DNA of 64,000 nt, from assembly GCA_015179045.1 (NCBI GenBank), contig WHUZ01000019.1, positions 434,001 to 498,000 of the forward strand. Reading direction: 5' to 3'. Position 1 is the first letter of the stretch. Each line of letters opens with the position of its first letter. Below the pieces are notes generated by a model. That model was not told where the DNA came from. It was given only the letters and a program-made list of their open reading frames with translations, and made no database searches. A program made the translations under genes and the position numbers. This DNA is from Kalaharituber pfeilii (lineage: Eukaryota; Ascomycota; Pezizomycetes; Pezizales; Pezizaceae). Positions 1 through 12,000 of this stretch are shown piece by piece.

Positions 1-189
1 TACTTGCACGACTTTAACCATTTCCCTCCCAGTCTCACCTTGCCCAGTGTTGGTTCGATCCGTTCCTCTAGGTACACCACCACTGAGCTGGTGAGCTTCC
101 CCTCCTCTACGAGGATCTCCTTCTTTCTCAACCACCGTATCCCGGCAATTTTTCCCAGGTCTTTGTTGGCAGATTCCAGCCATTTTTAG
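1..189 (-). pseudogene. Relic of non-LTR retrotransposon ORF1 (gag-like)
   Basis: On the minus strand one frame stays open from about 189 to the window edge and reads in short pieces GIRWLRKKEIL, LTSSVVVYL and VRLGGKWLKSC. This string pattern (RWL, then SSVVVYL, then an RxGGKW element) is what I know from the region before the zinc knuckles of fungal Tad-type LINE ORF1 proteins, so I infer a truncated gag-like relic. An in-frame stop lies just upstream, and nothing upstream is convincingly coding. It may continue beyond the window. The call rests on motif memory, not on alignment. Confidence 0.42.
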
Positions 190-889
190 ACGTTCCCTAG
201 GTTCTTCCTTAGGGCTCCACCGTGGTCGACTATGTCAAAACGGACAGTCTGATCCCGCCTTCTATTATCACGACATACACGTTCTGTTAATGTTTTATTG
301 GCTTAATTCTTTCTTATCTTCGTTTCACATGTCGTTTACATGGATGGCTGCTATGTTTATCTCGTATATTAATTCTTTCATTTATTCTCGGAATTACTTC
401 GGATATCACATTCAGCTGGGATTTGTTTCGAACTCGCATACAGCTTGTTTTACTTCGTCTTTTCTTTACGAAACTGTACAAGTTTGTTGCCTATATCTAC
501 GGCTACCATTTGGGTATAGTCGTCTCGCTTTCTGTGTATATAGTCTGCGGAAACCCGCACCCACTTAATACCATAGAGTCGCTCAACTCCTCTCCTCGTT
601 ACCTTCCTCCGTGCCTCCACTCCATTGCTGCCTCCGTTTGCACCATTATCTTTCTCTATAGCGCTTGCCCCGCTATCCTTATTCTTCCGCTACGCATCGT
701 ATTACCCTCTCGTGGGTCACATTGTTAGACTATGCCGTTCTTTGAGGTGTTGGTATCGGAGGTGAGCTTGGCTAGCTTGCTTGTTTCACATCGTTGATTT
801 TGGCCCGGGTGTGGTGTTGCTGGAATGGGTTCGGTGGTGGGGGAGGGGGTGTCTTGACGACTGACGCAGCGGGGGGAGGGCTGTTTGGA
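190..889. other. Stretch without a recognisable gene, left of the duplicated segment
   Basis: No open frame here shows a family motif. It may be the decayed 5' part of the LINE relic at 1-189. Similarity to the second copy of the duplication begins near 890, at a sequence reading ATACGGATGTGTTGATAT, so this stretch is outside the duplicated segment. Confidence 0.4.
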
Positions 890-1054
890 TATACGGATGT
901 GTTGATATCTTGATACTTGTATATTTTGTTATTCATTCCAATTATCTTCTTTGTAATCATAACTAATCTCATCATTGGTCTTAAGAAGCGGTATAAAGTA
1001 ATGATATAAGAGGGGAAAAAAACAAAAATAAAAGAAAGACATCTGAATGTCCTC

Positions 1055-4000
1055 TCAAGTCTCCGTCTCAACAGCTCCTCGCTCAAGCAGAAGTGAAACT
1101 ACCTTACTGTGCTTCCCATTCTTAGCAGCAGCCAGAGCACTTCCATACTCACCACCCATAAGGTTGACATTCGCACCTCGATCTAGCAGGAGTGAAACAC
1201 AATCCAACTTGCCCTTTACTGCTGCTGCAGCCAGAGCAGTTCCATACTTGCCACTCACAATGCTGATATCAGCCCCTCGCTCCAGCAGAAGTGAAACTAT
1301 CTTCAAATTGCCCCCGTGCGCAGCACCAGCCAATGCAGTCCCAAAGTGCCCGCCCACAAGGTTGATATCAGCCCCTCGCTCCAGCAGAAGTGAAACTATC
1401 TTCAAATTGCCCCCGTGCGCAGCACCAGCCAATGCAGTCCCAAAGTGCCCGCCCACAAGGTTGATATCAGCCCCTCGCTCCAGCAGAAGTGAAACTATCT
1501 CCAATTTGCCCCTGTACGCAGCAGCAGCCAATGCAGTCCCATACTTCCCGCCAACAAGGTTGATATCAGCCCCCCGCTCCAGCAGAAGTGAAACTATCTC
1601 CAATTTGCCCCTGTACGCAGCAGCAGCCAATGCAGTCCCAAAGTGCCCGCCCACAAGGTTGATATCAGCCCCCCGCTCCAGCAGAAGTGAAACTATCTCC
1701 AGGTTGCCGCTATATGCAGCACCTGCCACCGCAATCCCAATGTCCCCGCCCACAAGGTTGATATCAGCCCCTCGCTCCAGCAGAAGTGAAACTATTTCCA
1801 ATTTGCCCCTGTACGCAGCAGCAGCCAATGCAGTCCCATACTTCCCGCCAACAAGGTTGATATCAGCCCCCCGCTCCAGCAGAAGTGAAACACAATCCAA
1901 CCTGGCCCCATACGCAGCAGCAGCCAATGCAGTCCCAATGTCCCCACCCACAAGGTTGATATCAGCCCCCCGCTCCAGCAGAAGTGAAACTATCTGCAAT
2001 TTGCCCCTGTACGCAGCACCAGCCAATGCAGTCCCATACTCCCCGCCCACAAGGTTGATATCAGCCCCTCGCTCCAACAAAAATGAAACTATCTCCAAGT
2101 TGTCTCCACGTGCTGCAGCAGCCAATGCAGTCCCATACTCCCCGCCCACAAGGTTGATATCAGCCCCCCGCTCCAAGAAAAATGAAACTATCTCCAAGTT
2201 GTCTCCACGCGCAGCAGCAGCCAATGCAGTCCCAAGGTCCCCGCCCACAAGGTTGATATCAGCCCCTCGCTCGAGCAGAAGTGAAACTATCTTCAAGTTG
2301 CCTTCACACGCAGCAGCAGCCAATGCAGTCCCACACACCCCATCCACAAGGTTGATATCAGCCCCTCGCTCCAGCAGAAGTGAAACTATCTCCAAGTTGC
2401 CTTCATACGCAGCTGCAGCCAATGCAGTCCCAAGGTCCCCGCCCACAAGGTTGATATCAGCCCCTCGCTCCAGTAGAAGTGAAACTATCTCCAATTTGCC
2501 CCTGTACGCAGCAGCAGCCAATGCAGTCCCATACTCCCCGCCCACAAGGTTGATATCGGCCCCTCGCTCCAGCAGAAGTGAAACTATCTCCAAGTTGTCT
2601 CTATACGCAGCAGCAGCCAATGCAGTCCCATACTTCCCGCCCACAAGGTTGATATCAGCCCCTCGCTCCAGCAGAGGTGAAACTATCTCCAATTTGCCCC
2701 AGTACGCAGCAGCAGCCAATGCAGTCCCATACTCCCCGCCCACAAGGTTGATATCGGCCCCTCGCTCCAGCAGAAGTGAAACTATCTCCAAGTTGTCTCT
2801 ATTCGCAGCAGCAGCCAATGCAGTCCCATACTTCCCGCCCACAAGGTTGATATCAGCCCCTCGCTCCAGCAGAGGTGAAACTATCTCCAATTTGCCCCAG
2901 TACGCAGCAGCAGCCAATGCAGTCCCATACTCCCCGCCCACAAGGTTGATATCAGCCCCTCGCTCCAGCAGAAGAGAAACTATCTCCAATTTGCCCCCAT
3001 ACGCAGCAGCAGCCAATGCAGTCCCATACTCCCCGCCCACAAGGTTGATATCAGCCCCTCGCTCCAGCAGAAGAGAAACTATCTCCAATTTGCCCCCATA
3101 CGCAGCAGCAGCCAATGCAGTCCCATACTCCCCGCCCACAAGGTTGATATCAGCCCCTCGCTCCATCAGAAGTGAAACTATCTCCAATTTGCCCCCATAC
3201 GCAGCAGCAGCCAATGCAGTCCCATACTCCCCGCCCACAAGGTTGGTATCAGCCCCTCGCTCCAGCAGAAGTGAAACTATCTCCAATTTGCCCCAGTACG
3301 CAGCAGCAGCCAATGCAGTCCCATACTCCTCGCCCACAAGGTTGATATCGGCCCCTCGCTCCAGCAGAAGTGAAACTATCTCCAAGTTGTTATGCCACGC
3401 AGCACCAGCCAATGCAGTCCCATACCACCCACCCACAAGGTTGGTATCAGCCCCTCGCTCCAGCAGAAGTGAAACTATCTCCAAGTTGTTATGCCACGCA
3501 GCACCAGCCAATACAGTCCCATACTCCCCGCTCACAAGGTTGATATCAGCCCCTCGCTCCAGCAGAAGTGAAACTATATCCAAGTTGTCTCTATACGCAG
3601 CAGCAGCCAATGCAGTCTCATACTTCCCACCTACAAGGTTGATATCAGCCCCTCGCTCCAGCAGAAGAGAAACTATCTTCAATTTGCTCCAGTACGCAGC
3701 AGCAGCCAATGCAGTCCCATACTCCCCGCCCACAAGGTTGATATCAGCCCCTCGCTCCAGCAGAAGAGAAACTATCTCCAATTTGCCCCATACGCAGCAG
3801 CAGCCAATGCAGTCCCATACTCCCCGCCCACAAGGTTGATATCAGCCCCTCGCTCCAGCAGAAGAGAAACTATCTCCAATTTGCCCCCATACGCAGCAGC
3901 AGCCAATGCAGTCCCATACTCCCCGCCCACAAGGTTGATATCAGCCCCTCGCTCCAGCAGAAATGAAACTATCTCCAATTTGCCCCAGTACGCAGCAGCA

Positions 4001-4190
4001 GCCAATGCAGTCCCAAAGCGCCCGCCCACAAGGTTGATATCAGCCCCTCGCTCCAGCAGAAGTGAAACTATCTCCAATTTGCCCCAGTACGCAGCAGCAC
4101 CCAATGCAGTCCCATACTCCCCGCCTACAATGTTGATATCAGCCCCTAGCTCTAGTAGCAGTGAAACAACCTGCAATTGACTATTGGCCG
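1055..4190 (-). repeat. Ankyrin-coding tandem array of NLR-A, 32 units of 99 bp
   Basis: Each 99-bp unit encodes 33 residues built around YGTALAAAAY, LEIVSLLLERGAD and INLVGG. I count 32 units, the first and last two being degenerate. Neighbouring units differ by only a few bases; two adjacent units (1301-1399 and 1400-1498) are identical, and a 198-bp two-unit block recurs 198 bp apart (landmarks 2671 and 2869). Differences concentrate at the two residues before GTALA and at the four residues after AAA. Because 99 is divisible by three, other frames on both strands also stay open over about 2.7 kb; those are shadows. Confidence 0.93.
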
Positions 4191-7100
4191 CGCAAGCAGC
4201 TAGAGCAGTTCCATACTCCGTGCTGCACATATAGTTCACATCACCACCATGCTCCACAATGAACTTGGCAATCCATTGGTTGTGGTACTCGCTTCTACAC
4301 ACTACATTTAACAATGATAGTCCATTTGAATTTATAACGTTCATGTCGGCATCCTTGGACTGCCATAGCCAGTTAACCAACTGCCCTAGCCCCCCATGCG
4401 CAGCTGCAAAAGCGGGATGCAAAGGTTCTGACTTCACTCCGACTTTCAACCAATGGTTTTCAATGAGGTCTAGCAAGTCCAGCCAATCAACCCATTTTAC
4501 ATAGCTTGGAGTCGCTTTATCGAAAGAACTCAAAAAGCTATTCAGCAACGGGATTTCCAGTGCATACTGCAATGCTGTGACTGATTTGGCAGGTGCTGAC
4601 ATTACCGCATCCTGATATGATTTGCAATGTCGGAACCAGTGGGCAGCTGAATATCGGTATAGAGAGCTGACTTGTTCAATTTCCCTATTTGACAAAGACA
4701 GTATGCGATGATCCTGAAGCGTCCACAAACAAGCTTCCGCCACATGAAGTTGGGCATCGAGAACGTTCCACTTCGTTTCTAGGTATTCGTTGACCGACAG
4801 GTGTGTAAATCGAATAACGTCCAACTGCCGGTCCCATAAAAGTAATCCTCCGCAAAAGGATAATACAATCTCCACTTTAATCGGTGGCAGTTGTTTGCCA
4901 ACATCCGCAGTTAGAGAGATACTTGAATCAAGTGCAGCAGCAGCAATAATCTCTTGGGATTTAAGTGGCCTGCAGGAAACTAGCATCCACTTCAACACAC
5001 GTTCTGCCCAGATAGAGCCGCTTCCTTCCTGAGACTTTATTGTAATCATGATCTCATCATACACGCCCGTTAAATCCTTGGGAATCTTGCCCAGTCGATT
5101 GCAGATGTCTTCTTCAAGTTGGAACTCGCATAGCTGGCGTAGCTGATAGGCGACCCAAAGAAACCTATTGAGGAATACATTAGTATTTCCATCAAGATGA
5201 ATGAAATCCAATACCTTAAGGCCATAACAAGTGGTGGAGGGGGTAAGGGATATCGTACATTCCGTGGGCATCTCTTGTCAAGACTTGCTGTATCTGGTCT
5301 CGAAGGGATGCTGAGACTTCACCCTGAAGGAGTTCCCCTGATTCAATCTTTCCATCAAGCTCCGTTTCAACATAGTGTTTGATATCCTGGGCATTATCTC
5401 GCGCTTCAATGCAGACATAAGGCACATTTTTCAAAGAATGTTGAATGTCTAGGGTGATACGGCTGGACACAAGTATCTTGACGGGGCGCTTCGAATTCAT
5501 GATGGAAATGAGAGTCTTTAGGATACAGGAACGTACATCTCTAGAACACTCGTCTAGTGCATCTAGTATAATGACTGGTTGTTGATAGAGCTCGAGTAGA
5601 TTTACAATAAGTTCAATACTCATTGTGGTGGGCAGATGCTTGCGGGAAGACGGGTCTTGCTGTTGCTTTTGGTATGCCTCTACTGCTGGATTGCAGATGG
5701 TCCTACTGTTCGGGCATGCAAGCTGCTTAACAAGAGAGAGCAAGATTTTATCTCTAGCGCGACGGTCCTGCTCGTCCCGCTTGCAATAGAAAAATGCAAC
5801 CTTGTCAGCTTTTGCCTGGAGGTAGTCAATTGCCGCCGAACTGAAAAAATTAGTGATTGTCTTCCAACTATTTACTTTCGTTATTTGCCATTTGTTGAAG
5901 TCCATACTTACACGAGCTTTGTTTTTCCTGCACCAGCTGAGGAAACAGAATATGAGTTCCATGTGTTAGAAGCGGCAATGGGGAGCAAAATGCAGGTGGT
6001 CTTACGGATTCCATGTAACCATAATATCCTTGAATTCTCTGCTTGCCACCAATCACAGAACTCAGCCCTAATGAACAGCCAGTTTCCAGTCCCATCAACA
6101 CGTCCTTCCTGTGCAAGGTCATGGTGGCTTTGGTATGGGACCTCCGAGAACCATTTGAGAATTCTAATTCTATCGCTTTCTGAATATGTACGTTGACGTT
6201 AGGACCTTGCATTTCGAATAACAGACTGATCGATCATGGGTTTAGGCGGTATGATGAAGCTTACCATTAATGCTCTGGTGCATCGCCGTGACGGCAGAAT
6301 CAATTCTTTCAATAATTGGCTTAAAGAACTTTAAATGTTCTTTCAAAGCATTGAGCTCCCCTAAGCATGATCAGTTAGCAAGAACATGGGTGGTCATATA
6401 GGTGAGGAAGCATGTGCAACCCTTATTGATGTTTCTTGTATCGAATTGATCTGAGTTAAGGTGAATTTTACGATTAGCTAATTGCAGAGCTAACACTTGA
6501 AGGGTCATATCTTACAGTATTTCTCCACTGTGTCAGCCGCTTTTTCTACTACAGATTCTGGTTTATCAAGTAAACTTGTTTTCTCCGACACTCCTCCCGG
6601 GTGTTTCAAGTCTTCCCAAGTACGTCTCGCTGGTTTCAGTATTTTGATATTAACTTGTGTTGCCTGCTTGTCGAGAGGGTAAATTGGCATACCAAAACCG
6701 CTTGTGAAAAGTTCTATTAAGAGACTCAGGACGGCCAATATAACCTTGTATAATTCCAGGATAGCCGTGTGTAAGTCCAGCAGTGCTCGATGCAGGATAT
6801 CGGTAGCCGCTTCCACCCCCGAAGTGAGGTACATATATTCATATATCGCGCAACGGCTTATGAGAACAGTAACTCGCTCCACTCCAGCAACAGCAGCTGC
6901 CATGTTCTCCTCTCCGCTGATTAAAATCTGCAGTGGACAATCTCAAACAGCATTAGTCAGAAGGTACTGGGCGAGCAAGGTAAAGTACATTGGGAGAGTT
7001 AAAAACACAGGTGGAGTGTGCAAAGGGGCGATTGGTGGGATTATGGATTTAATAAATATAGCAGTATATGTCAGAGATATGAAGGGGAGTATGCGGGTAT

Positions 7101-8103
7101 GCTGAAGAAGGATTCAAACCGTTAAGAGAAATCGCACCCCTGCCCATGGCAAGGCAGTATGCACTGGATCAAATTGTGTTGCTACATCCCCTACATGCTT
7201 GAATTTCTCAATCCAGCCAATTATTGCTGTCATCTTTTCTCCGACATCGATCTCCCTTTCCCCCAATTTCAATTTCCATCGCTGTGCTTCATATCTTGCC
7301 TGGACGTCCTGGGTGGTCTTCAGAAGTTCTTCCAAAACATCCCTTTTGCCAGAAATGGTTTCGACTTTTATTCCTCTTGCTTCCAAGACTGCCTTGCGGT
7401 CTGCAGGGAGACCTTCAAATGCGTTCACCCATAAATCATTTGATACCCCCTGTCCACTGCCTTTGCTGGAAAATGTACCTTGCTTCTGCTCATCGCCTTT
7501 CGTAGTTGGATTATTTTCTTGACCGTCATTCTGTTTCGAAGGCGGAGGTCCGTCATTTTCGTAGACCAGTTTATCCCCAGGCTGCTTTGTTGGTTCCAAG
7601 AAAATTTTTATATCCGGAGTCGAAGTACACCCCTGCTCCTCGCATTTCTTAGTGAGGTTATTGTGTTTACCGTCATCTTGTTTGGCGGGTTCGTTTTCGC
7701 AGGCCAGTTTATCCCTAGGCTGCTTGGCTGGTTCTGAAACGATTTCTACGTCCGGATTCGGGTTTGGTGAATCATTGTGCGAGGTTGATTTTAGTCCAAG
7801 TAAATTGGCGACCTTGTCTCGCTTGCGGGATTTCCCTTTAGAAGCATTATGACCCTCCGGCATCGGTCCTGGTGATGGGGTCCTGGATCGGCCTCTCAAG
7901 ACATCCAGAAACCTTGGTGGTTCATTCCGTTCCGCTGGTTCTGCTGTAGAATTTTTTGTGTTTCCCTTGCCTTTCATCGGTGTCGCTAGTGTGTGAATTT
8001 CTGGGTTTATTGATGAAGCGTCGTGTACAGTGAGCATATGGAGTGGGTGAGCGCATGAGGAGAGGGAATTCGCTGGATGTGCACGTGAGATGCAGCCGTC
8101 CAT
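1055..8103 (-). CDS. NLR-A: NACHT-ankyrin STAND receptor, 7 exons, frameshifted in the repeat array
   Basis: Fungal NLR, a cytoplasmic signalling ATPase whose ankyrin tail would sense a ligand. I read seven GT-AG exons: 8103-7120, 6927-6516, 6360-6265, 6179-6006, 5936-5912, 5840-5259 and 5164-1055. Intron 3 has a CTAAC branch box before its AG. Domain order: disordered start with RGRSRTPSPGP; NACHT_N-type helical domain from about residue 222 (ALPWAGVRFLL); Walker A GIPGAGKT near 554; Walker B VIILDALDEC near 653; GMFLWV near 757; a linker; then 32 ankyrin repeats from about 1080. One C is missing at 3786-3789, so the frame stops at 3772 after 1221 residues and about five repeats. Without that loss the frame would run to 2127 residues. 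I took the first in-frame ATG at 8103; the ATG at 7977 (MKGKGN) is equally plausible. Regulation is not visible, but an 18-bp minisatellite sits just upstream. Confidence 0.82.
3786..3789 (-). other. One-base deletion in a C tract that frameshifts NLR-A
   Basis: Here the unit reads TTTGCCCCATACG, while sister units read TTTGCCCCCATACG. The missing C moves the ankyrin frame, which then ends at 3772; the remaining 27 units continue in the other frame to 1055. NLR-B has no such break. A sequencing or assembly error in a homopolymer inside a repeat is a real alternative to a true mutation. Confidence 0.85.
5912..5936 (-). other. 25-nt micro-exon encoding the Walker A loop of NLR-A
   Basis: Flanked by introns 6005-5937 (GTAAGA...CCTCAG, 69 nt) and 5911-5841 (GTAAGT...TTTCAG, 71 nt). 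Joined to its neighbours it gives GIPGAGKTKLVSAAIDYL. Without both introns the P-loop frame does not connect to the rest of NACHT, since neither 69 nt (which contains stops) nor 71 nt allows read-through. The same micro-exon is present in NLR-B at 28175-28151. Confidence 0.8.
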
Positions 8104-8115
8104 TATTCAGCCGCA

Positions 8116-8205
8116 CCTGCATGCGACCTCGAGCCTGCATGCGACCTCGAGCCTGCATGCGACCTCGAGCCTGCATGCGACCTCGAGCCTGCATGCGACC
8201 CCGCT
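8116..8205. repeat. 18-bp minisatellite upstream of NLR-A (5 units)
   Basis: Five tandem units of CCTGCATGCGACCTCGAG, the last one altered. The array lies 13 bp upstream of the first in-frame ATG of NLR-A, so it would be in the promoter or 5' leader. Copy B keeps only two units at the matching place (30380-30415) and instead has a 15-bp duplication just before them. Confidence 0.9.
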
Positions 8206-8831
8206 CCGTCCCAGGAGGCAACATGCACATGCTCTACTAGTACTGAGTACATATGGTGTTCACCTATCATAGAAGCAACACTGTCTGGATCGGCGACTAA
8301 CGCTATGATAGTACACCAAAATCCCAGTCCGCTTCCGATTCCGATGACATTCAGCACTGCCACATACGGAGTGGAAACTGCCTTTTGACGTCGGATAACT
8401 TGAGTTAGGCTTGTGAGAATAAGTATAGTCTGCTCTAGCATATAGCCTCTTGTAACTTACGAGTGTACTCTACATATCATAAGAGAATGCATCTGGGCTA
8501 GTGAGCCCTACGACACTACTAGTATCGTAGGCCCAGACCATCCTTCCATTCCACTCGAACTAAAGAGATCTATTGACAAACTACTTAATGTAGAAGATGG
8601 CATCCACAACCTAACTACGTACATGAATGGAACTAGTTTTCTTTTCTGAAAAGAATATCACTGTCATCCTTGTGAAGTTTCTACTGGTCTTTGAGAGTGC
8701 AGACGAGAAAGCGGGGTTAGAGAAGTGCATACAACGTATTCGACCGGGGACCGGCACATTACCGGGATCCGACGTACTTCCGGACCTCCAATGACGTTTA
8801 CACCAAAACCGCCCATCCGCGAGAGCATACA
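8206..8831. other. Gene-poor segment shared with copy B (matches 31548-32133)
   Basis: I see no gene. The sequence matches 31548-32133 of copy B. The TA at 8239-8240 is the unoccupied site of the DNA transposon present in copy B. Near 8800 copy A lacks about 56 bp that copy B has at about 32044-32100; that stretch contains the Cys-rich motif described separately. Confidence 0.6.
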
Positions 8832-9037
8832 CACTGTTTTATATCGGGATACGATCTAGCTTGTTATTATTTAATGTCCCCGACGGTGCCTGGCTATCGC
8901 ACATTTTCCGGGACTATACGCAGTATAAGACTTTACATAGGAAACGGGGTTGCCCCCTCTAGGAAAGAAAAGCAAAAACAAAAGCAAAGAAAAAATGAAT
9001 TCCCCCAGCAATCCTCCCATCGCCTCCTTCCACCCTC

Positions 9038-12000
9038 CTACCCTTGGCCCCGCTTCCCAAAGTTGGCAGGCCGAATCCGCTCTGCTACCCTCATGCAGAA
9101 ATTCTGCGTCCTGGACCACTCCTCTTTCCCGAACCAGATATCAAAATCTGTGGGTACCACCCGCCCATTCCTGCGTGTCCCATAGAGGCCTTCCTCTAGC
9201 CTCTCCCTCTTGAGCTTCCGGCATTTCCGCATGATATGATCTCTCATTGCCGGCTTGTCTTTCCCACAGAGAGGGCACGCTACCCTCTTGCGAGATATCT
9301 CCATGAACGCTCTCACTCCCTTGTTGGTCCAGTGCCGCAGCCCTAGACCCCACGCCTTTGCCCCCAAGTCCTTCGCAAACTCCGCTCCATCTCGTGCCCT
9401 AACTTCTGCGACCGTAAGTTGGCCGGGGACCCCCTGCATCCTCCACCCCGGTTCTGCTACTGCCCTCTTGGCCTCTTTGTCCGCTCTCTCGTTCCCAGCA
9501 ATCCCCAGATGTGCCGGAACCCAGATTATATATCCTTCTATGCCTTTATCCGCCAGCTTGCTGTTCATCCTGAGGAGTTCGTGCTCCAATCTTGAGCGTG
9601 CTTTGCACTGTCCGTCCAACGCTGTCCGTACCACATATTGTGAGTCTGTCAGGATATACATCTTTCCTTTTCCGAGGCCCCTATCAGCTCGCAAGAGCGC
9701 CACCCGGCATGCCTCAAGAACCGCAGCTAGCTCAGCTACATCGTTGTCATATGTGTCCGGCAATGCTACCCTGTATGCCTCATACCTGTTTGACTCTTGC
9801 TCACTCACACCCCCATATGCTCCCAGTGTCGGCCTGCGGACTCTAACTGCTGCTGCCCCTACTCCAGCCTCTGAGCGGCTCCCATCCGTATACCACACCT
9901 GTGCCCCACTCCAAACCTGCTCTTCTTCCCACACTGCCACTGCAGCAATCCACCGTTCACATTCCTCCTCCTTTGGTCGCCTCTGCTCTGTCTCTATACT
10001 TCCCAAGATTATTCCCTTTCTCCACGGCTCCCACTCCCGAGCTACGTGTAACTCGATTCTGGTGCCTAGCTCTTCCCCCACCGCCTCCTGTATCAGCTTA
10101 TCAACTAGACTTCCTTTCCCTATCCTACTCCGGTTTATATGACCTGGGACTGTTGCTATCCTAATGGCTGCTCTCCTCCGAAGCTTATCAATGTATGCAT
10201 CCGTTGGTATGACCCCCAGTGCCCCTACTGCCACTTTGAACGAGACGCTCGTAGGTAACTGCAGTAGTGCCCTAACCATTCGTGTGTGCTCTTTTCTCAG
10301 TGTTTCCCGATCCTTTGTAGACTTGTATATTTCCGCTCCATAGGTAAGTGTTGGAAGTAGTATTATGTTAATTAGCTTAACTATAACATTTATCCCTAGA
10401 CGTCTCTCTCTTATAGCTTGTGCCATCTGCCATGTCCGTCCCCATGCTTTCTTGACCCTTATACTTACTGTATCTTGGTAATTCCCCTTTATTGTATTCG
10501 GTGTCTTAACTCCGAGCCTCTCATATTCTCGCTTCTGATCACCGTCCTTCTCTCCTCCGTATGCAACGGTATGCCGCTTTTCCTTTGGTAACACCAGCCC
10601 CCAGGTATCCTCGAACTCCTTAAGCGTATCTTCTATGAGCCCAAGAAAGTTATCCCACTGTTTGCCAGGTAATAGACCCGTAATACCTATAAACCCATCA
10701 TCCATATAGGCATCCGTGTCAACCTCTATATTGTGTTTGTTCTTGATTCTCCAGTCGACTACTCGCTTTTGTTGCTCTGATAGATGTCCTATCCCTGCCT
10801 TCCTCTTAGACCCACCGGAGGACCCCTGCTTAGCCATATAATCCCAGATCCTCTTCTCTAGACTCCGCCTCGCCATTCGCAGTGCCACATCCATTACTAG
10901 GCACCAAATAAGAGGCGACGCTGGCCCTCCTTGTGGTAGTCCATTGACTATTACTGGCCTTCCCTCCCCTCCCGGCCCATCCCACTGAATCCAGGCAGTC
11001 CGTTCCGTTGCCCTATCAATCACTGCATCTGCCCATTCTACCAACTCCGGATGTGCCATTAAAGCGTATAGAACCTGTGCCCCTGACGTTCCCGAGAAGG
11101 CCGACTTGACGTCAAAATAGATACCGAGCCTAGTGTGAGTATTGGAATGACACTCAGTCTTCTTAACACACGTACTCCTCCTTATAAAGATGCGTTCATA
11201 GTCTGCATGCTTGATCAGCAGATCCACCGCTCCCTGTCCTGTGCGTGCTCCCAGTGTATGCTCAAACCAGCGCACCTTCGCTTTCATACCTTCAACTAGG
11301 CCCATCTCGTATAGCTTCTCTAAAATGCCCATAACACCAACTGGTCGCCAGCTGGACAGGTCCCCAGCTGCTGTTCGCCCTGGCTTCATGATCATCTTGA
11401 TTCTTATATCCCTTCTTCCATCCCAGCTTTCATGCTCTTCCCACTTCTTCCTAAACACCTCTCCTAATAGCCGTTCCTCTGCCTCTGGCCCAGCTGCTTT
11501 CACCACTTTTGCTAGCGCTCGCTTATTCCAACCGTCGATTCCTGCTGCCGCTTTGCCGCTGAGCTTTCTCCATACCTTCTTCCATATCTCCCTCCAGTTC
11601 TGTGACTCTCTATTTGTCCCCTGGCCAACATTCTCTGCCAGAGCTTGCCTATACGTCACCTCCCCTGCTCCCAGAACCTCCCTATTACATGACGGGAAAT
11701 TTGCCTGTACAATTCCCTCTATGACCTCCTCCGGAGCCAGTCCTGGCGGTCCTGGGACCAAGCCAATACACCTCTTCCGTTTCTTCCCTGAGACCCGCCT
11801 CCATGTCTCCCAAACCTTGTCCATTTCTCCCAGTTCACCCCCTTCTAGCAGAACATCTTCTTTGCCCAATAGTTCATCCAGATACGTATCTCTAGCTCTC
11901 CTTACTTTCCTTCGAAAGTCCTTCCGGAGTCTCCGCAGTATTTGTTCCTGCCTCTCCGCTTCATTACCAGTAGCTCTAACCCGTGCTCTATCCACCCGCC

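Noticed and set aside
1047..3839. 930-codon plus-strand open frame opposite the NLR-A ankyrin array
   Set aside because: The array unit is 99 bp, so several frames on both strands stay open. The plus-strand translation has no family resemblance, whereas the minus strand is clearly ankyrin.
1055..4190. CRISPR-like regular repeat
   Set aside because: Units are 99 bp without separate spacers and encode ankyrin repeats; the context is eukaryotic.
6641..6675. A 29-nt GT-AG intron in exon 2 of NLR-A/NLR-B that might explain the frame difference
   Set aside because: Too short for an ascomycete intron, and it would not give a consistent frame in both copies.
8043..8441. Short open frames over the 18-bp minisatellite on both strands
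   Set aside because: They are pure repeat translations (RMQARG, MRPRAC) with no coding context beyond the possible NLR leader.
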